Origin: Viola odorata
Lineage: Eukaryota > Streptophyta > Magnoliopsida > Malpighiales > Violaceae
Assembly: GCA_963691705.1 (NCBI GenBank)
Contig: OY829539.1
Coordinates: 44,525,656 to 44,589,655, forward strand
Direction: 5' to 3'
Length of the DNA stretch: 64,000 nt
A model generated the notes under the pieces. It was given only the letters and a program-made list of their open reading frames with translations. It made no database searches and was not told where the DNA came from. A program made the position numbers and the translations under genes. Positions 30,349 through 41,053 of the stretch are shown in pieces. The number at the start of each line of letters is the position of its first letter. Position 1 is the stretch's first letter.

Positions 30349-32756
30349 TGTTGATACCCGAATTTTGACGCCATTTTTTTTATCAATTTTAGCATTTCTA
30401 TTATTTAGTTAATTTACAGTCATTTTCAGTTAATTTATTGTCGCTAGCATTTTTAGGTGTTTCGTTGCATTTTAGCATCATCGTTAGCATCGTCAGCTTT
30501 CGAAATCGCATTTTTAATCTTTCGGCACATATTTTCATTATTATTGTCAATATTATCTTTAGCCTTAAAGTTCATATTTTTAACTATCCGGCAGTCGTTT
30601 GATAGTTTTTTCTCCATTTCTGATCATCTCATGAATTTTATGATTTTTTGAGGTTTTAGCGCATTTTTTAGTATTTTTATTATTTTATTATTATTTTTAT
30701 TCGAGCTTTTATTGGACCCGAGTAAGTCTGCTCGGACAATAGCTTGACTTAAAAATGTTTTCCATCAACTAGTTGCTAGATTTTTTTCTGGTCGCAACGG
30801 TCTACAGCGATTCGTGTAATTTTCGGCGTAATGTTTTTTATTTTTCCGTTCCCGCGTTTCGCGCTTTTGAACGAGAAAATAAACACGTCAAACGAGAAAT
30901 TTTCATTATTCGATGTATACGGTTAGACTCGTCATATTTTTCTCTACGTGTAGGTACCTTCGGTTTGAAAAGTCTGAACGATTGCTCGCAAGACTCGGCT
31001 CGAGGCCATTTAAATAAATTAAAACTCAAGTTGATCACAACCGTTGATTTGCTCAACTAGAAATAGTCAACCAGATCAACGGTTGGCTATTTTTCAAGCC
31101 ATGGTGCATGCACACCATGGACGTGCGAAAACAGTGGAGCAGGCCACCGAGCAGCCTGCTCCCGTCCAGTCCAGGCCGTTTCACATCGCTTCAACCATCA
31201 TCACACGGCCCTAGACCCTCCACCTCACGGCCGTAGCTACGCCAGCACGAGGAACGGCTACCACGCGCAGCCACTCTCTCCCTCTCCTCACGCGACTTCG
31301 GCCTATAAATAGCAACCGCCCCTCAACGTAAAAGGGGCACCAAAACAGCAAGCTTCCTTGCTTTCTTCCCTCTCCTTGATTGATAGCCCATTTAGAGAAT
31401 CGATCGTCAAAGTTCAAAAGCTTGAGAGGAAGCTTTCTCTCTCTAGCATTTTCGTTATTTTTTTAAATTCGTTTGGCTTGATTCCAAGCAAATAAATTGC
31501 TTTCTTTTATGCCATTAATTCACATATGGAGTGTAGATTAGATACATGCTTTCAATTTTGAAAATCGTTAGCTAGGTTGTGCGAATTAAATAGTTTTTGA
31601 TAATTAACGGTTCGGTCATTTTTTCGAAATTAAACTCGGTAGGTTTTGTATTAAAATTCGAGCTTCGTACAGTCGAGACGTCGTCGAGGAGACGAGCGTT
31701 TCGGTACAAAGATCGCGCAAAACGGGCAAGGGCAGCCGGACCTTGGCCGCCGGCAGTAGCGCCGGCGACCAAGGAAGACGATGAACAGTGCCATGTTTCG
31801 GCACTGTTCACGTAAGGCATGGGTGATGGGCTTGGCCCATCACCGTTTAAAATTTTCCTTTGGGCCAGGAACTATTCCTGGCCCATTTTCAATGTTTTGT
31901 CATTTTTCAAGTGGGCCCAGCCCAATTTCAATTCTTTCCGAAAACTTAGGATCATGTTTTTCCGTAAAATAATTCGTATGCTTCGTATGATTATTTTTCG
32001 CACTATCAACTGATTAATTTTCTGCACCTATCAACTGTTTAAATTTCTGCACTTATCAACTGTTTCAATTATTCGCACTTTAAATTTCCGCAATTTACTT
32101 TCGGCAATTTAAATTCAGTTATTCATTTTACCGCCTACATGGTCGGTCACATTTTATTTTCCGCAATATCAACTGCTTTAATTTTCGAAAACTGCTGGAA
32201 ATTCTTCCGCAATATCAACTTTTTTATTTTCTGCAAATATCAATTGTTTTATTTTCCGCAATATCAACTGCTTTAATTTTCGCAAATTGCTGGAAATTCT
32301 TCCGCAAAATATCAACTGTTTTATTTTCTGCAAATATCAATTGCTTTATTTTCCGCAATATCAACTGCTTTACTTTTTCGCAAACTGCTGGAAATTCTTC
32401 CGCAAAATATCAATTGTTTTATTTTTTGCAAATATCAATTGCTTTATTTTCCGCAAAATATCAATTGTTTTATTTTCCGCGAATATCAACTGTTTACTTT
32501 CTGCAAATTATCCAACTGTTTTAAATCCCCTGTGAATCGTCAACTGCATTCAATTTTTTCTGCAATCATATCATCACTTTAAATTCTCGTATGCGTAAAA
32601 TCAATCATTTTTCGCATGCAATCATATAGCATCTAAATTCTCGTATGCGAAAAATCAATCATTTTTCTCATGCAATCACGTAGCAGCTTAAATTCTCACA
32701 TGCTTAAAATCAATCATTTTTCGCATGCAATCACATAGCATCTAAATTCTCATATG
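30349..32756 (+). repeat. 5' LTR of Ogre-B, first part
   Basis: It contains the TATA box (31305-31311), an inverted repeat at 31040-31085 and hairpins at 31741-31774, 31822-31844 and 31862-31884. A sub-repeat array built on TATCAACTG and TTTTCCGCAA (32000-32530) and a second array on CGTATGCG/AAAATCAATCATTTTTCGCATGC (32585-32756) follow. The second array resumes at 56300. Confidence 0.88.
31305..31311 (+). promoter_or_regulatory. TATA box of Ogre-B 5' LTR
   Basis: CGGCCTATAAATAGCAACC. It lies about 220 bp downstream of the W-box inverted repeat, the same layout as in Ogre-A. Confidence 0.7.
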
Positions 32757-33594
32757 TGTCGCGCCCCACGAAAATTAACAGAGGAATGCTAATTCACGAG
32801 TGTGCAACGAAATTCGGGACCTTACAATGCTCAGCGTAGATGGACGCCTCGCAGCATGCAATGAAGTCGCCACCCTAATTTGGTTGCTAGGCTTAGGGAA
32901 CCCTAATCGTCATGGCATAGGAAATATAATAAGTAAAAAAACTAAAGGCACAAAAAAGGGGTCTGGACCCCAGACAAAGGTTCGGGGTCGTGTTATGGTC
33001 TCGGGAAGGTGTTAGGCACCCGAGACACATCCGAAAACGGTTACCGGTTGATGAGAGAGGTGTTTAAAAAGGTGTTTGGGAAATACGTTTTGAAAAAGGG
33101 GGCCCTCAGAGGAATCGTCACTTTAGTCTTTATTATGATCGTGATGGGACTGAATTTTCCGTAAGACTGAATGAGCGCCCTCTTTTTTCATCATCGGGCC
33201 ATCATGATTAAATTAATTACTACGTGATCCTAACATGGATTGCTAACAGAGTACCATTTTAAATGATGGATTTAAAACGATAGTTTGCTGTGGGATCGAA
33301 AGTCCCCATGTACATGCAGTCAATATAAGCGAGAAGTAAAATCACATGAACGCGGCATTTTAAGAAAGTCTTTAAACACGTTGTGCATGTGGGTTGATTT
33401 TAGTTCTAGCAGTTCTATATATCATGCATACGATGGATATTTGCAGAAAGCATCGAATAAATAAAAAGGAATCGAAAGGCGTACTTTTGAGCGAAGCTTG
33501 AAACTAAAACCTGCAAAATGAGAGTGTTAGCGATAGCTCGAGAAATAAATAAGCAATTTATGAGTGCAAGAATTTAAATGACAGTTGATTGTAT

Positions 33595-34285
33595 ACGAGA
33601 AATGATGGATTTCACGCATACGAAATGAGATGCTGAGTTTGGTTGTATGCGAAAAATGATTGATTTTAAGCATACGAGAATTTATCGCTAGGTGATTGCA
33701 TACGAAAAATGATGGATTTTTCGTATGTGAGAATTTAAATGCTAGTTGATTGCATGCGAAAAATGATGGATTTTACGCATGTGAGAATTAAAATGCTAGT
33801 TGATTGCATGCGAAAAATGATGGATTTTACGCATGTGAGAATTAAAATGCTAGTTGATTGCATGCGAAAAATGATGGATTTTACGCATGTGAGAATTAAA
33901 ATGCTAGTTGATTGCATGCGAAAAATGATGGATTTTACGCATACGAAAATGAAATACTGAGTTGATTGCGTGCGAAAAATGATTGATTTTAAACACACGA
34001 GAATTTAAATGTTGTGTTGATTGCATGCGAAAAATGATTGATTTTACGCATGCGAGAATTTAAATGCTGGGTTGATTGCATGCGAAAATTGATGGATTTT
34101 ACGCATACGAAAATGAAATGTTGTTTTGATTGCATGCGAAAAATGATTGATTTTACGCATACGAGAATTTAAATGCTAGGTTGATTGCATGCGAAAAATG
34201 ATTGATTTTACGCATACGAGAATTTAAATGCTGGGTTGATTGCATGCGAAAAATGATGGATTTTACGCATACGGAAATGAAATGC
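33595..34285. repeat. 54-57 bp sub-repeats in the Ogre-A 3' LTR
   Basis: About twelve units contain TTGATTGCATGCGAAAAATG followed by ATTTTACGCATACGAGAATT. Four consecutive units at 33739-33954 are nearly identical. The other LTR has only three of these (52967-53170). Confidence 0.88.
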
Positions 34286-34419
34286 TGTTTTGATAAGTGC
34301 AGAAAAATTAAATGATATTGGCGATTTACAGGGAAGAAAAAAAGTTTAATGATTTGCAGAAAATAAAACAGGTTGATAATGCAGGGAATAAACAGTTGGA
34401 TATTTGCAGAAAATAAACA

Positions 34420-35225
34420 GTTGATATTGCGACCGACCATGTAGGCGGTATTGAATTTAAATTGCTGAAAGTAAATTGCTGAAATTTAAAGTGCGGGAAA
34501 GTAAAGTGTGGAAAAGTAAACAGTTGATAATTTGCGGAAGGATTTCCAGCAGTTTTGCGAAAAATTAAAGCAGTTGATATTGCAGAAAATAAACAGTTGA
34601 TATTGCGACCGACCATGTAGGCGGTATTGAATTTAAATTGCTGAAAGTAAATTGCTGAAATTTAAAGTGCGGAAAAGTAAAGTGCGGAAAAGTAAACAGT
34701 TGATAATTTGCGGAAGGATTTCCAGCAGTTTTGCGAAAAATTAAAGCAGTTGATATTGCAGAAAATAAACAGTTGATATTGCGACCGACCATGTAGGCGG
34801 TATTGAATTTAAATTGCTGAAAGTAAATTGCTGGAATTTAAAGTGCGGAAAATTAAGCAGTTGATAAGTGCGACCGACCATGTAGGCGGTATTGAATTTA
34901 AATTGCTGAAAGTAAATTGCTGGAATTTAAAGTGCGGAAAAGTAAGCAGTTGATAAGTGCGACCGACCATGTAGGCGGTATTGAATTTAAATTGCTGAAA
35001 GTAAATTGCTGGGATTTAAAGTGCGGAAAAGTAAGCAGTTGATAAGTGCGACCGACCATGTAGGCGGTATTGAATTTAAATTGCTGAAAGTAAATTGCTG
35101 GAATTTAAAGTGCGGAAAAGTAAACAGTTGATAATTTGCGGAAGGATTTCCAGCAGTTTGCGAAAAATTAAAGCAGTTGAATATTTACGAAAATAAAAAA
35201 AAAGCGACCGACCATAAAGGCGGTA
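34420..35225. repeat. 89/176 bp sub-repeats in the Ogre-A 3' LTR
   Basis: Seven or so copies of GCGACCGACCATGTAGGCGG are spaced 89 or 176 bp apart. They are joined by TTTAAATTGCTGAAAGTAAA. The other LTR has the same set at 53650-54450. Confidence 0.88.
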
Positions 35226-36138
35226 TTTTAAATGACTGAATTTAAACAGTTAGATATGAATGACTGAGGTTAGATAACATGACAATAAATATTATGATAA
35301 AGAATGAGCAATTCACATATAAACAATTCAATAAACAACTTGATAAAATAAAAAGCCTACGAAATATTTTACGAAAAAAGTGATTTAAACAATTCATGTA
35401 TAAAATAAAATCAAAAGCGCATATCACAAATAATAATCATACGAAGCATGTGAGCATTTTGCGTAAAAAAAAAATGACGAATCGAAGGCTCGAAAAAAAT
35501 GCAAATGGGCTGGTCCCTACTTAAAATTTGGAAGAAATGGGCCAGGAACAGTTCCTGGCCCAAGGAAGTTCATTTAAATGGTGATGGGCCGAGCCCATCA
35601 CCTTTCTTCCTTTCCTTGCCCGAAGGGCCATGCGGCCCGTGATTCCTCTTCTTCCTCACGTCGCCGGAGCCACTGCCGGCGACGGAGGTGGCGAACCAGG
35701 CGACGGATTCGCCTGGTTCTTGGCCCAAAATGCTCGTCTCCCTTCCCTCAATGCAGCCGTGCAGTCACAGCAAGGAACGAAGGCAAAAACAGTGGGATAT
35801 TCAAAGGAAACGAGGAGATGTATATTTACATTAATTGACGAAACAATTAATCTAAGCCACAACAATTTAAACTACTGTTCGCATGATGAAATTAAGCAGA
35901 AAACCAAGTGTTTGCAGCAAGTTTTAAGGCTCAACTAATTAACTAAGTGTTAAACGAAAAAATAAAAAACGAGAGTGAAATGCTCACCGTGGTGCTGCTC
36001 CGGCGAACGACGGCGAGGAGTGGGCTTGAGGGTGCGGAAGGTGGTCCAAGTGTATGTGAATTGGCTAGGAAAAATGGAGAGGGAGTGTGTTGTTTTCTTG
36101 CGAAATTTCTGCCCCTTTTTGCCGTTGGGAACGACGGC

Positions 36139-36146
36139 TATTTATA
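36139..36146 (-). promoter_or_regulatory. TATA box in the Ogre-A 3' LTR
   Basis: The minus strand reads GGCTATAAATAGCC. The copy in the 5' LTR is at 55366-55373. Confidence 0.7.
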
Positions 36147-37071
36147 GCCGAAAGCAGCCGCGTGGTGGCCGGACGCGGGCTGCGCGTGGAGGAAGGGCCG
36201 GCTGTGATGATGGCGGAGCTAGGGGCTACGGCTAGGGGCTCGGACGAAGACGTGGCTGTGATGAGAGCAGTTGGCTCGGGCGGGCTCGTGGCTGAGAATT
36301 CTCTTGGCACTGTTCACATGCATTATGCATGTTAATTCAAGGGCCATTGATCTGGTTGACTTTCCTTGGTTGACCAGATCAATGGCCATGATCAAATGGC
36401 CTTTCATCTGATTTAAATAGCCTCGAGCCGGATCCGGCGAGCAAACGTTTCGACTTTTCGAGCCGAAGGTACTGGCGCGTAGAGAAAAATACGACGGTTT
36501 TAACCGTCTATAGCGAACGATGAGAACTTTTCGTTTAACGCGTTTATTTTAGTGTTCAAAGGCGCGAAACGCGGGAACAAAAAAATAAAGCGTTACACCG
36601 AAAATTACACGAAACGCTGTAGACCGTTGCGACCGGAAAAAAATCTAGCAACTAGTTGATGGAAAACATTTTAAAGTCGAGCTATTGTCCGAGCGAACTT
36701 ACTCGGGTCCAATAAAAGCTCGAACGAAAATAATAATAAAAAATAAAAATACTAAAAAATGTGCGAAAATATAAAAAATCCTAAAATTCGTGTGATAACC
36801 TAAAACGAAGAATAATTTAAGAAACGACTGCCGGATAATTAAAAATGTGATTTTTAAGGCTAAAAATAATAATGATAATAATAATGAAAATACATGCCGA
36901 AAAATTAAAAATGTGATTTCGAAAGCTGACGATGCTGACGATGATGCAAAAATGCAACAAAACACCTAAAAAAGCTAGCGACATTAAATCAACTGAAAAT
37001 GACTGTAAATTAACTAAATAACGGAAATGCTAAAATTAAATAAAAATGGCGTCAAAATTCGGGTATCAACA

Positions 37072-37090
37072 GTTGCCCCCTCTTTACTGT
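37072..37090 (-). other. Polypurine tract of Ogre-A
   Basis: The minus strand reads AGTAAAGAGGGGGCAAC directly before the 3' LTR (TGTTGATACCC). Confidence 0.85.
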
Positions 37091-37159
37091 CTTATCGAAG
37101 TATTTGATAAGCAGTAAAGACAGTTGCCCCTAGATATCCGAATTTTGGCGACACGGCAG

Positions 37160-38245
37160 GTCTTACCTGAAAGTTACAATGATGATGTCGCTCTGGGAGG
37201 AGGTAGTTGATTGATGTCACTCTGGGAGGAGATAGGTTGTTGATCCTGCAAAGATATATATAAATTTAGATCTATTCGGATATCGAGAGAAACATAAGTT
37301 GCAGGGAATGTAAATGACAACTACTCTACCGGGGATGGAAAGTAATTTTACGAAAATGTAAACGGCAGCCCCACTAGGGGGATGATCACTTGACAGGTGA
37401 CTGATGTTGCTTCGGAAGATAATGCGCGATTCGCAGAAGTATGAATGATTTGTCCTAATGATGTCACTCTAGGAGGAGGAAAATAATTATGCAGAAATGT
37501 AGACTTGTATGAATGATGTTGCTCTGGGAGGGGAAGAAATGCTAAGGTTGACAAAGGTAGAACTACGCTATGCTATCACTCTGGGAGGAGAAGAAATGCT
37601 AAGGTTGACAAAGGTAGAACTACGCTATGCTATCACTCTGGGAGGAGAAGAAATGCTAAGGTTGACAAAGGTAGAACTACGCTATGCTATCACTCTGGGA
37701 GGAGAAGAAATGCTATGCAGGAAACTAAATGCTGTCACTCTGGGAGGAGGAGAAATGCTAATGCTGAAAATTTAAACAACGCCGATTCTCGTAGGAGAAG
37801 GTGCGAGATGCGGAATTTAAACTAAGGTCGCTCTGGGAGGAGAAGAATGCTAAGTGCTGTCGCTCTGGGAGGAGAAGAATGCTAAGTGTTGTCGCTCTGG
37901 GAGGAGAAGAATGCTAAGGCAGAAAATTTAAACAACGCCGATTCCCGTAGGAGAAGGCGCGAGACGCGGAAATTAAACTAAGGTCGCTCTGGGAGGAGAA
38001 GAAATGCTATGCTGGAAACTGAATGCTGTCACTCTAGGAGGAGGAGATGCTAATGCTGAAAAGTAAGACAATGTCAATTCCCGTAGGAGAAGACGCGACA
38101 TGAGGAAGCTAAACTAAGGTCACTCTGGGAGGAGGAGATGTTAATGCTGAAGAATAAACTATGATGTCACTCTGGGAGGAGAAGAAGGCTGAGGCTGAAA
38201 ACTAAATGTTGTCACTCTGGGAGGAGAAGAAAGCTATCGCCAGCG
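37160..38245 (-). repeat. Ogre-A 3'UTR tandem repeats, 57 bp and related units
   Basis: On the plus strand, CACTCTGGGAGGAGAAGAAA recurs throughout. Four 57 bp units at about 37518-37745 are almost identical. Others are spaced 40-130 bp and mixed with CCGATTC(C/T)CGTAGGAGAAGG blocks. Variable 3'UTR arrays are typical of Tat/Ogre elements. Confidence 0.85.
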
Positions 38246-41053
38246 GCCTTGATACGAACCTAGAATGCGCATGCATCCTGCTCAGGAGGTAACGACCCCA
38301 AGAACAAGACTTTCCCACAATTTGCAGCCGTAAGCAGTCCTCACCTGATATTAGTGTTTGCACTCACGCTCTGAAACAAGGCTAAGTGTTTAACGCTCAT
38401 AAAGATGCAACTAACATGATACATAATTTACAGTTCGCAATGTCAATCCGAGTGAATAGACTTCGACTGAAGATGCACATGCATGGGCATTCTAATAATC
38501 GATGGGACTTTTACGAAAAAGAATGAAAGGACATGAAAAGTCCGGAAAGGAATTTGTTTTGGGAGAGCTTGCTTTGCTGGGGAGGCTTTTGATGAAGGTG
38601 ATGTTTTGCTGATTGTCCCGGATGTGGGCAATGTCTTGCTAAGTGGCCCTGATGTGGGCGAGGTATGAGAACTTCTTCGTGCTTTGCTGAGGATGCCTTC
38701 TTGATAGAGTGCATGAGCTCTGGGATCCTTGCTAGGGGTGCTTTTCGTTCGGCCAGGGGCCCTGTTCTTGAGTCTTCATTGGGGAGTGTTGTCGCTGCTC
38801 TTTTTGCGACTCACTACCTGAGTTGGCCTGGGGCCCTTTTCTTCTCGTGTCCTTACTAGGGAGGCTTGCTTTGAGATTTCTCGAGTTAGCCTTGGGCCTC
38901 TTTTGCTTGACTTCCTGGGGAAGGATGCTTTGAGCTTTCTCGAGTTGGCCTCGGGCCTCTTTCTCTCGAGTCCACTGGGGAGGTTTTCTTCGAGATTTCT
39001 CGAATTGAGTTGTCCCCGGGCTGTGCTTGCTTTGGCTCTTCGATTGTTCAAAGATCTCTGAGCATTTTCTTTCTTTTCTTTTCTTTTCCTTTTTTCCCCT
39101 CTCCCCTTTTTCTTTTTCCTCTCTTTTTATTTTTTATTTTTTTTATTTTATTTTTTTTATATATATCCCTCCCCTTTTTGACTTGATTTGAAATGCAACA
39201 GAGCAGAGCAAGCACAGCCTTTATCTTGATCTCTTCCCCTTTTGTCTTGAGGCCTCGGCCTTCGTCGTTGCTGCTTCTTCGGTGATAGTCCTTAGCGATC
39301 TCCTGGTGACCTTTTTCGTCTCCTTTGTCGTGAACTCGAACTTGGCGTGCTTTTACTTCCGGCTGGCAATTTTAGCTGAAACTGCTCTTTGGCTCCCGGG
39401 GTATGAGTGATAGCGAAGGTTTGGGGGAGTGATGACATTTATGGTGTAAAGAGGGAAGAAACGAAAAGAGTGGAGAAAATCGTAAAAGTCCCATGTCATT
39501 TTATAGCTATCCCATGTCTAATTGCGCATGTACCCTGGATATTATGCGAACTCAACTAGTATCTAGTCAGGCCCTTACACTCATGAAGGATACGCCACGA
39601 TGGCTCAAAAATGCTTACCGGGATTTGTTTGTGACTGCTTACGTCGGAGCAAACCGCGAGTATAAGGGCAAACAAGTCATATCATGCATGGCATGCAACT
39701 TAGATGGATGTTTTTTTTTTTTTTTTTGAAAATGGGATTGAAAATTCTCGGCCTATGCAATGCGTGAAAATGCTTATGAGAGTAGTATGCTTTTTTGTTT
39801 TAGCTGGGCTAAAAAGGGATTTGGATTGATTTTTGATTTTGACTGATTGATGGTTTGACTGCTGGGTTCGATTGCTAGACGTTGGATTGCTGGATGTTTG
39901 ATTGCTGGATGTTTGATTGCTAGACGGTTGATTGCTAGATATGGGGGACGGCTTATTTGCAAGAGTCTAACGACGACCTAAGGTTGCCCCCAGTGGGCCA
40001 GACGATCGTACTCGAATTAAAGCTAATAAAGCTAGCCGGAATGAAAATAAAACTAAATAGGGGAAAGAAAGATAGACTCCCCTGAGATGTGCAGCGGGGC
40101 TACAAGAGCGTCTTCCACAAGCTTTATGAGGATGACAATGAGCTGATTTGTGTCCCTATGATGTGGTCCCAGCTCCGGGACACTTTGCTTTGATTGGTTT
40201 CTTTTTCAGCTGCTTCGCGGGGACCGCCGATCCAAGTCGGAGTGAGGACGAGATCTGCAGCTGGTTCACTTTGCTTACCGGTCATTGCCGGACCTATGTT
40301 GATTGGCTTCTTGATTTCTTGGGGATAAAGGGGAAGACCCTCTGTTCCCAAAATGTGCAGCGGGGCTACAAGGGCGTATGCTTACCGTTCCTATGCAGGC
40401 AATGAATGGGGGTAACCCGGTTCCTGAAACAGGCAAGGTGATGACAAATGAAGAGTAAATGCAAGATGATGTTTGGCAAAAGTAATGTGATTGATAAGTT
40501 TTTAAGCTCTCCCTTTTGGTCGGGCTATCCGTGAGTCATCGCGGTGTGACTTGCATCGGATGGGCTTTGGGATTTTGGTCCAACGTTTAGTCCTTTGAGA
40601 CCGATTATTTGCGATGTCGGCTGCGTCGGTAGCACTGCGAGGAAAAGAAATCTCGCTTTAGATGGTGATGGTTTGTCTTAAAATCTTTCCTGATTCGCTC
40701 TTGAAGGTGGCCTGCTATGGCAATTCAACAGCTCCTACGAGCGGAACTCTCTGGTTTTATCGTGACGACGATTTGAGGCGTGAGACCTTACGTCCCTGCA
40801 AAACTGAAAGTTGATTAGTGGCGTTAGTCTAAGTGACGCGTCTTGCGTTCCGAGCTACTCCTGGGGATCCATCCATGCCATGCCTCCTTTTGTCATCTCA
40901 CAATTTTAAGAAAAAAACAGGGGACAACAAATTTTAAAACAAAGCATCTCTTGAAAAAAACTTATTTTATTCATTTCAGGACAAATGTTTGTGCTAGATT
41001 GTCATGATAAAACCCTATGTCTTTGGCTGACCGGACGCTCTGTCCACGATGCT
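38246..41053 (-). other. Ogre-A 3'UTR, noncoding remainder
   Basis: No gene recognised. It holds about three 66 bp units with TTTCTCGAGTTGGCC (38815-39005), a pyrimidine-rich plus-strand tract (39062-39170), a T17 run (39711-39727), short repeats GATTGCTGGATGTTT (39855-39945) and a 19 bp direct repeat at 40088 and 40354. Confidence 0.6.

Larger units (their letters stand above)
32757..37071 (-). repeat. 3' LTR of Ogre-A, 4315 bp
   Basis: Plus-strand ends are TGTCGCGCCCCACG and GGGTATCAACA. It holds a 54-57 bp sub-repeat array (33600-34280), an 89 bp and 176 bp array with GCGACCGACCATGTAGGCGG (34420-35220), conserved hairpins (35539-35684), a TATA box (36139-36146, minus) and an inverted repeat (36342-36387). 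Confidence 0.95.

Noticed and set aside
33735..33998. Repetitive ORFs with MLVDCMRKMMDFTH units
   Set aside because: Pure translation of the 54 bp LTR sub-repeat; open on both strands.
33595..34285. Regularly spaced repeats that look CRISPR-like
   Set aside because: Units are continuous 54-57 bp tandem repeats without unique spacers, inside a plant LTR, and repeated in both LTRs.
35578..36335. Several 60-100 codon ORFs near the Ogre-A LTR promoter, duplicated at 54805-55562
   Set aside because: They lie in U3/R/U5 and are repeated only because the LTR is repeated. Hairpins explain the open frames.
37509..37775. Repetitive ORF with GGEEMLRLTKVELRYAIT units
   Set aside because: Translation of the 57 bp 3'UTR repeat; the unit length is a multiple of three by chance.
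39062..39175. Pyrimidine-rich tract as a possible promoter
   Set aside because: Simple low-complexity sequence in the 3'UTR; no TATA box or ORF next to it.
40148..40405. 85-codon plus-strand ORF with Cys/Phe-rich sequence
   Set aside because: No family recognised and the ORF has no ATG at its stated start. The enclosing direct repeat is reported as a finding instead.
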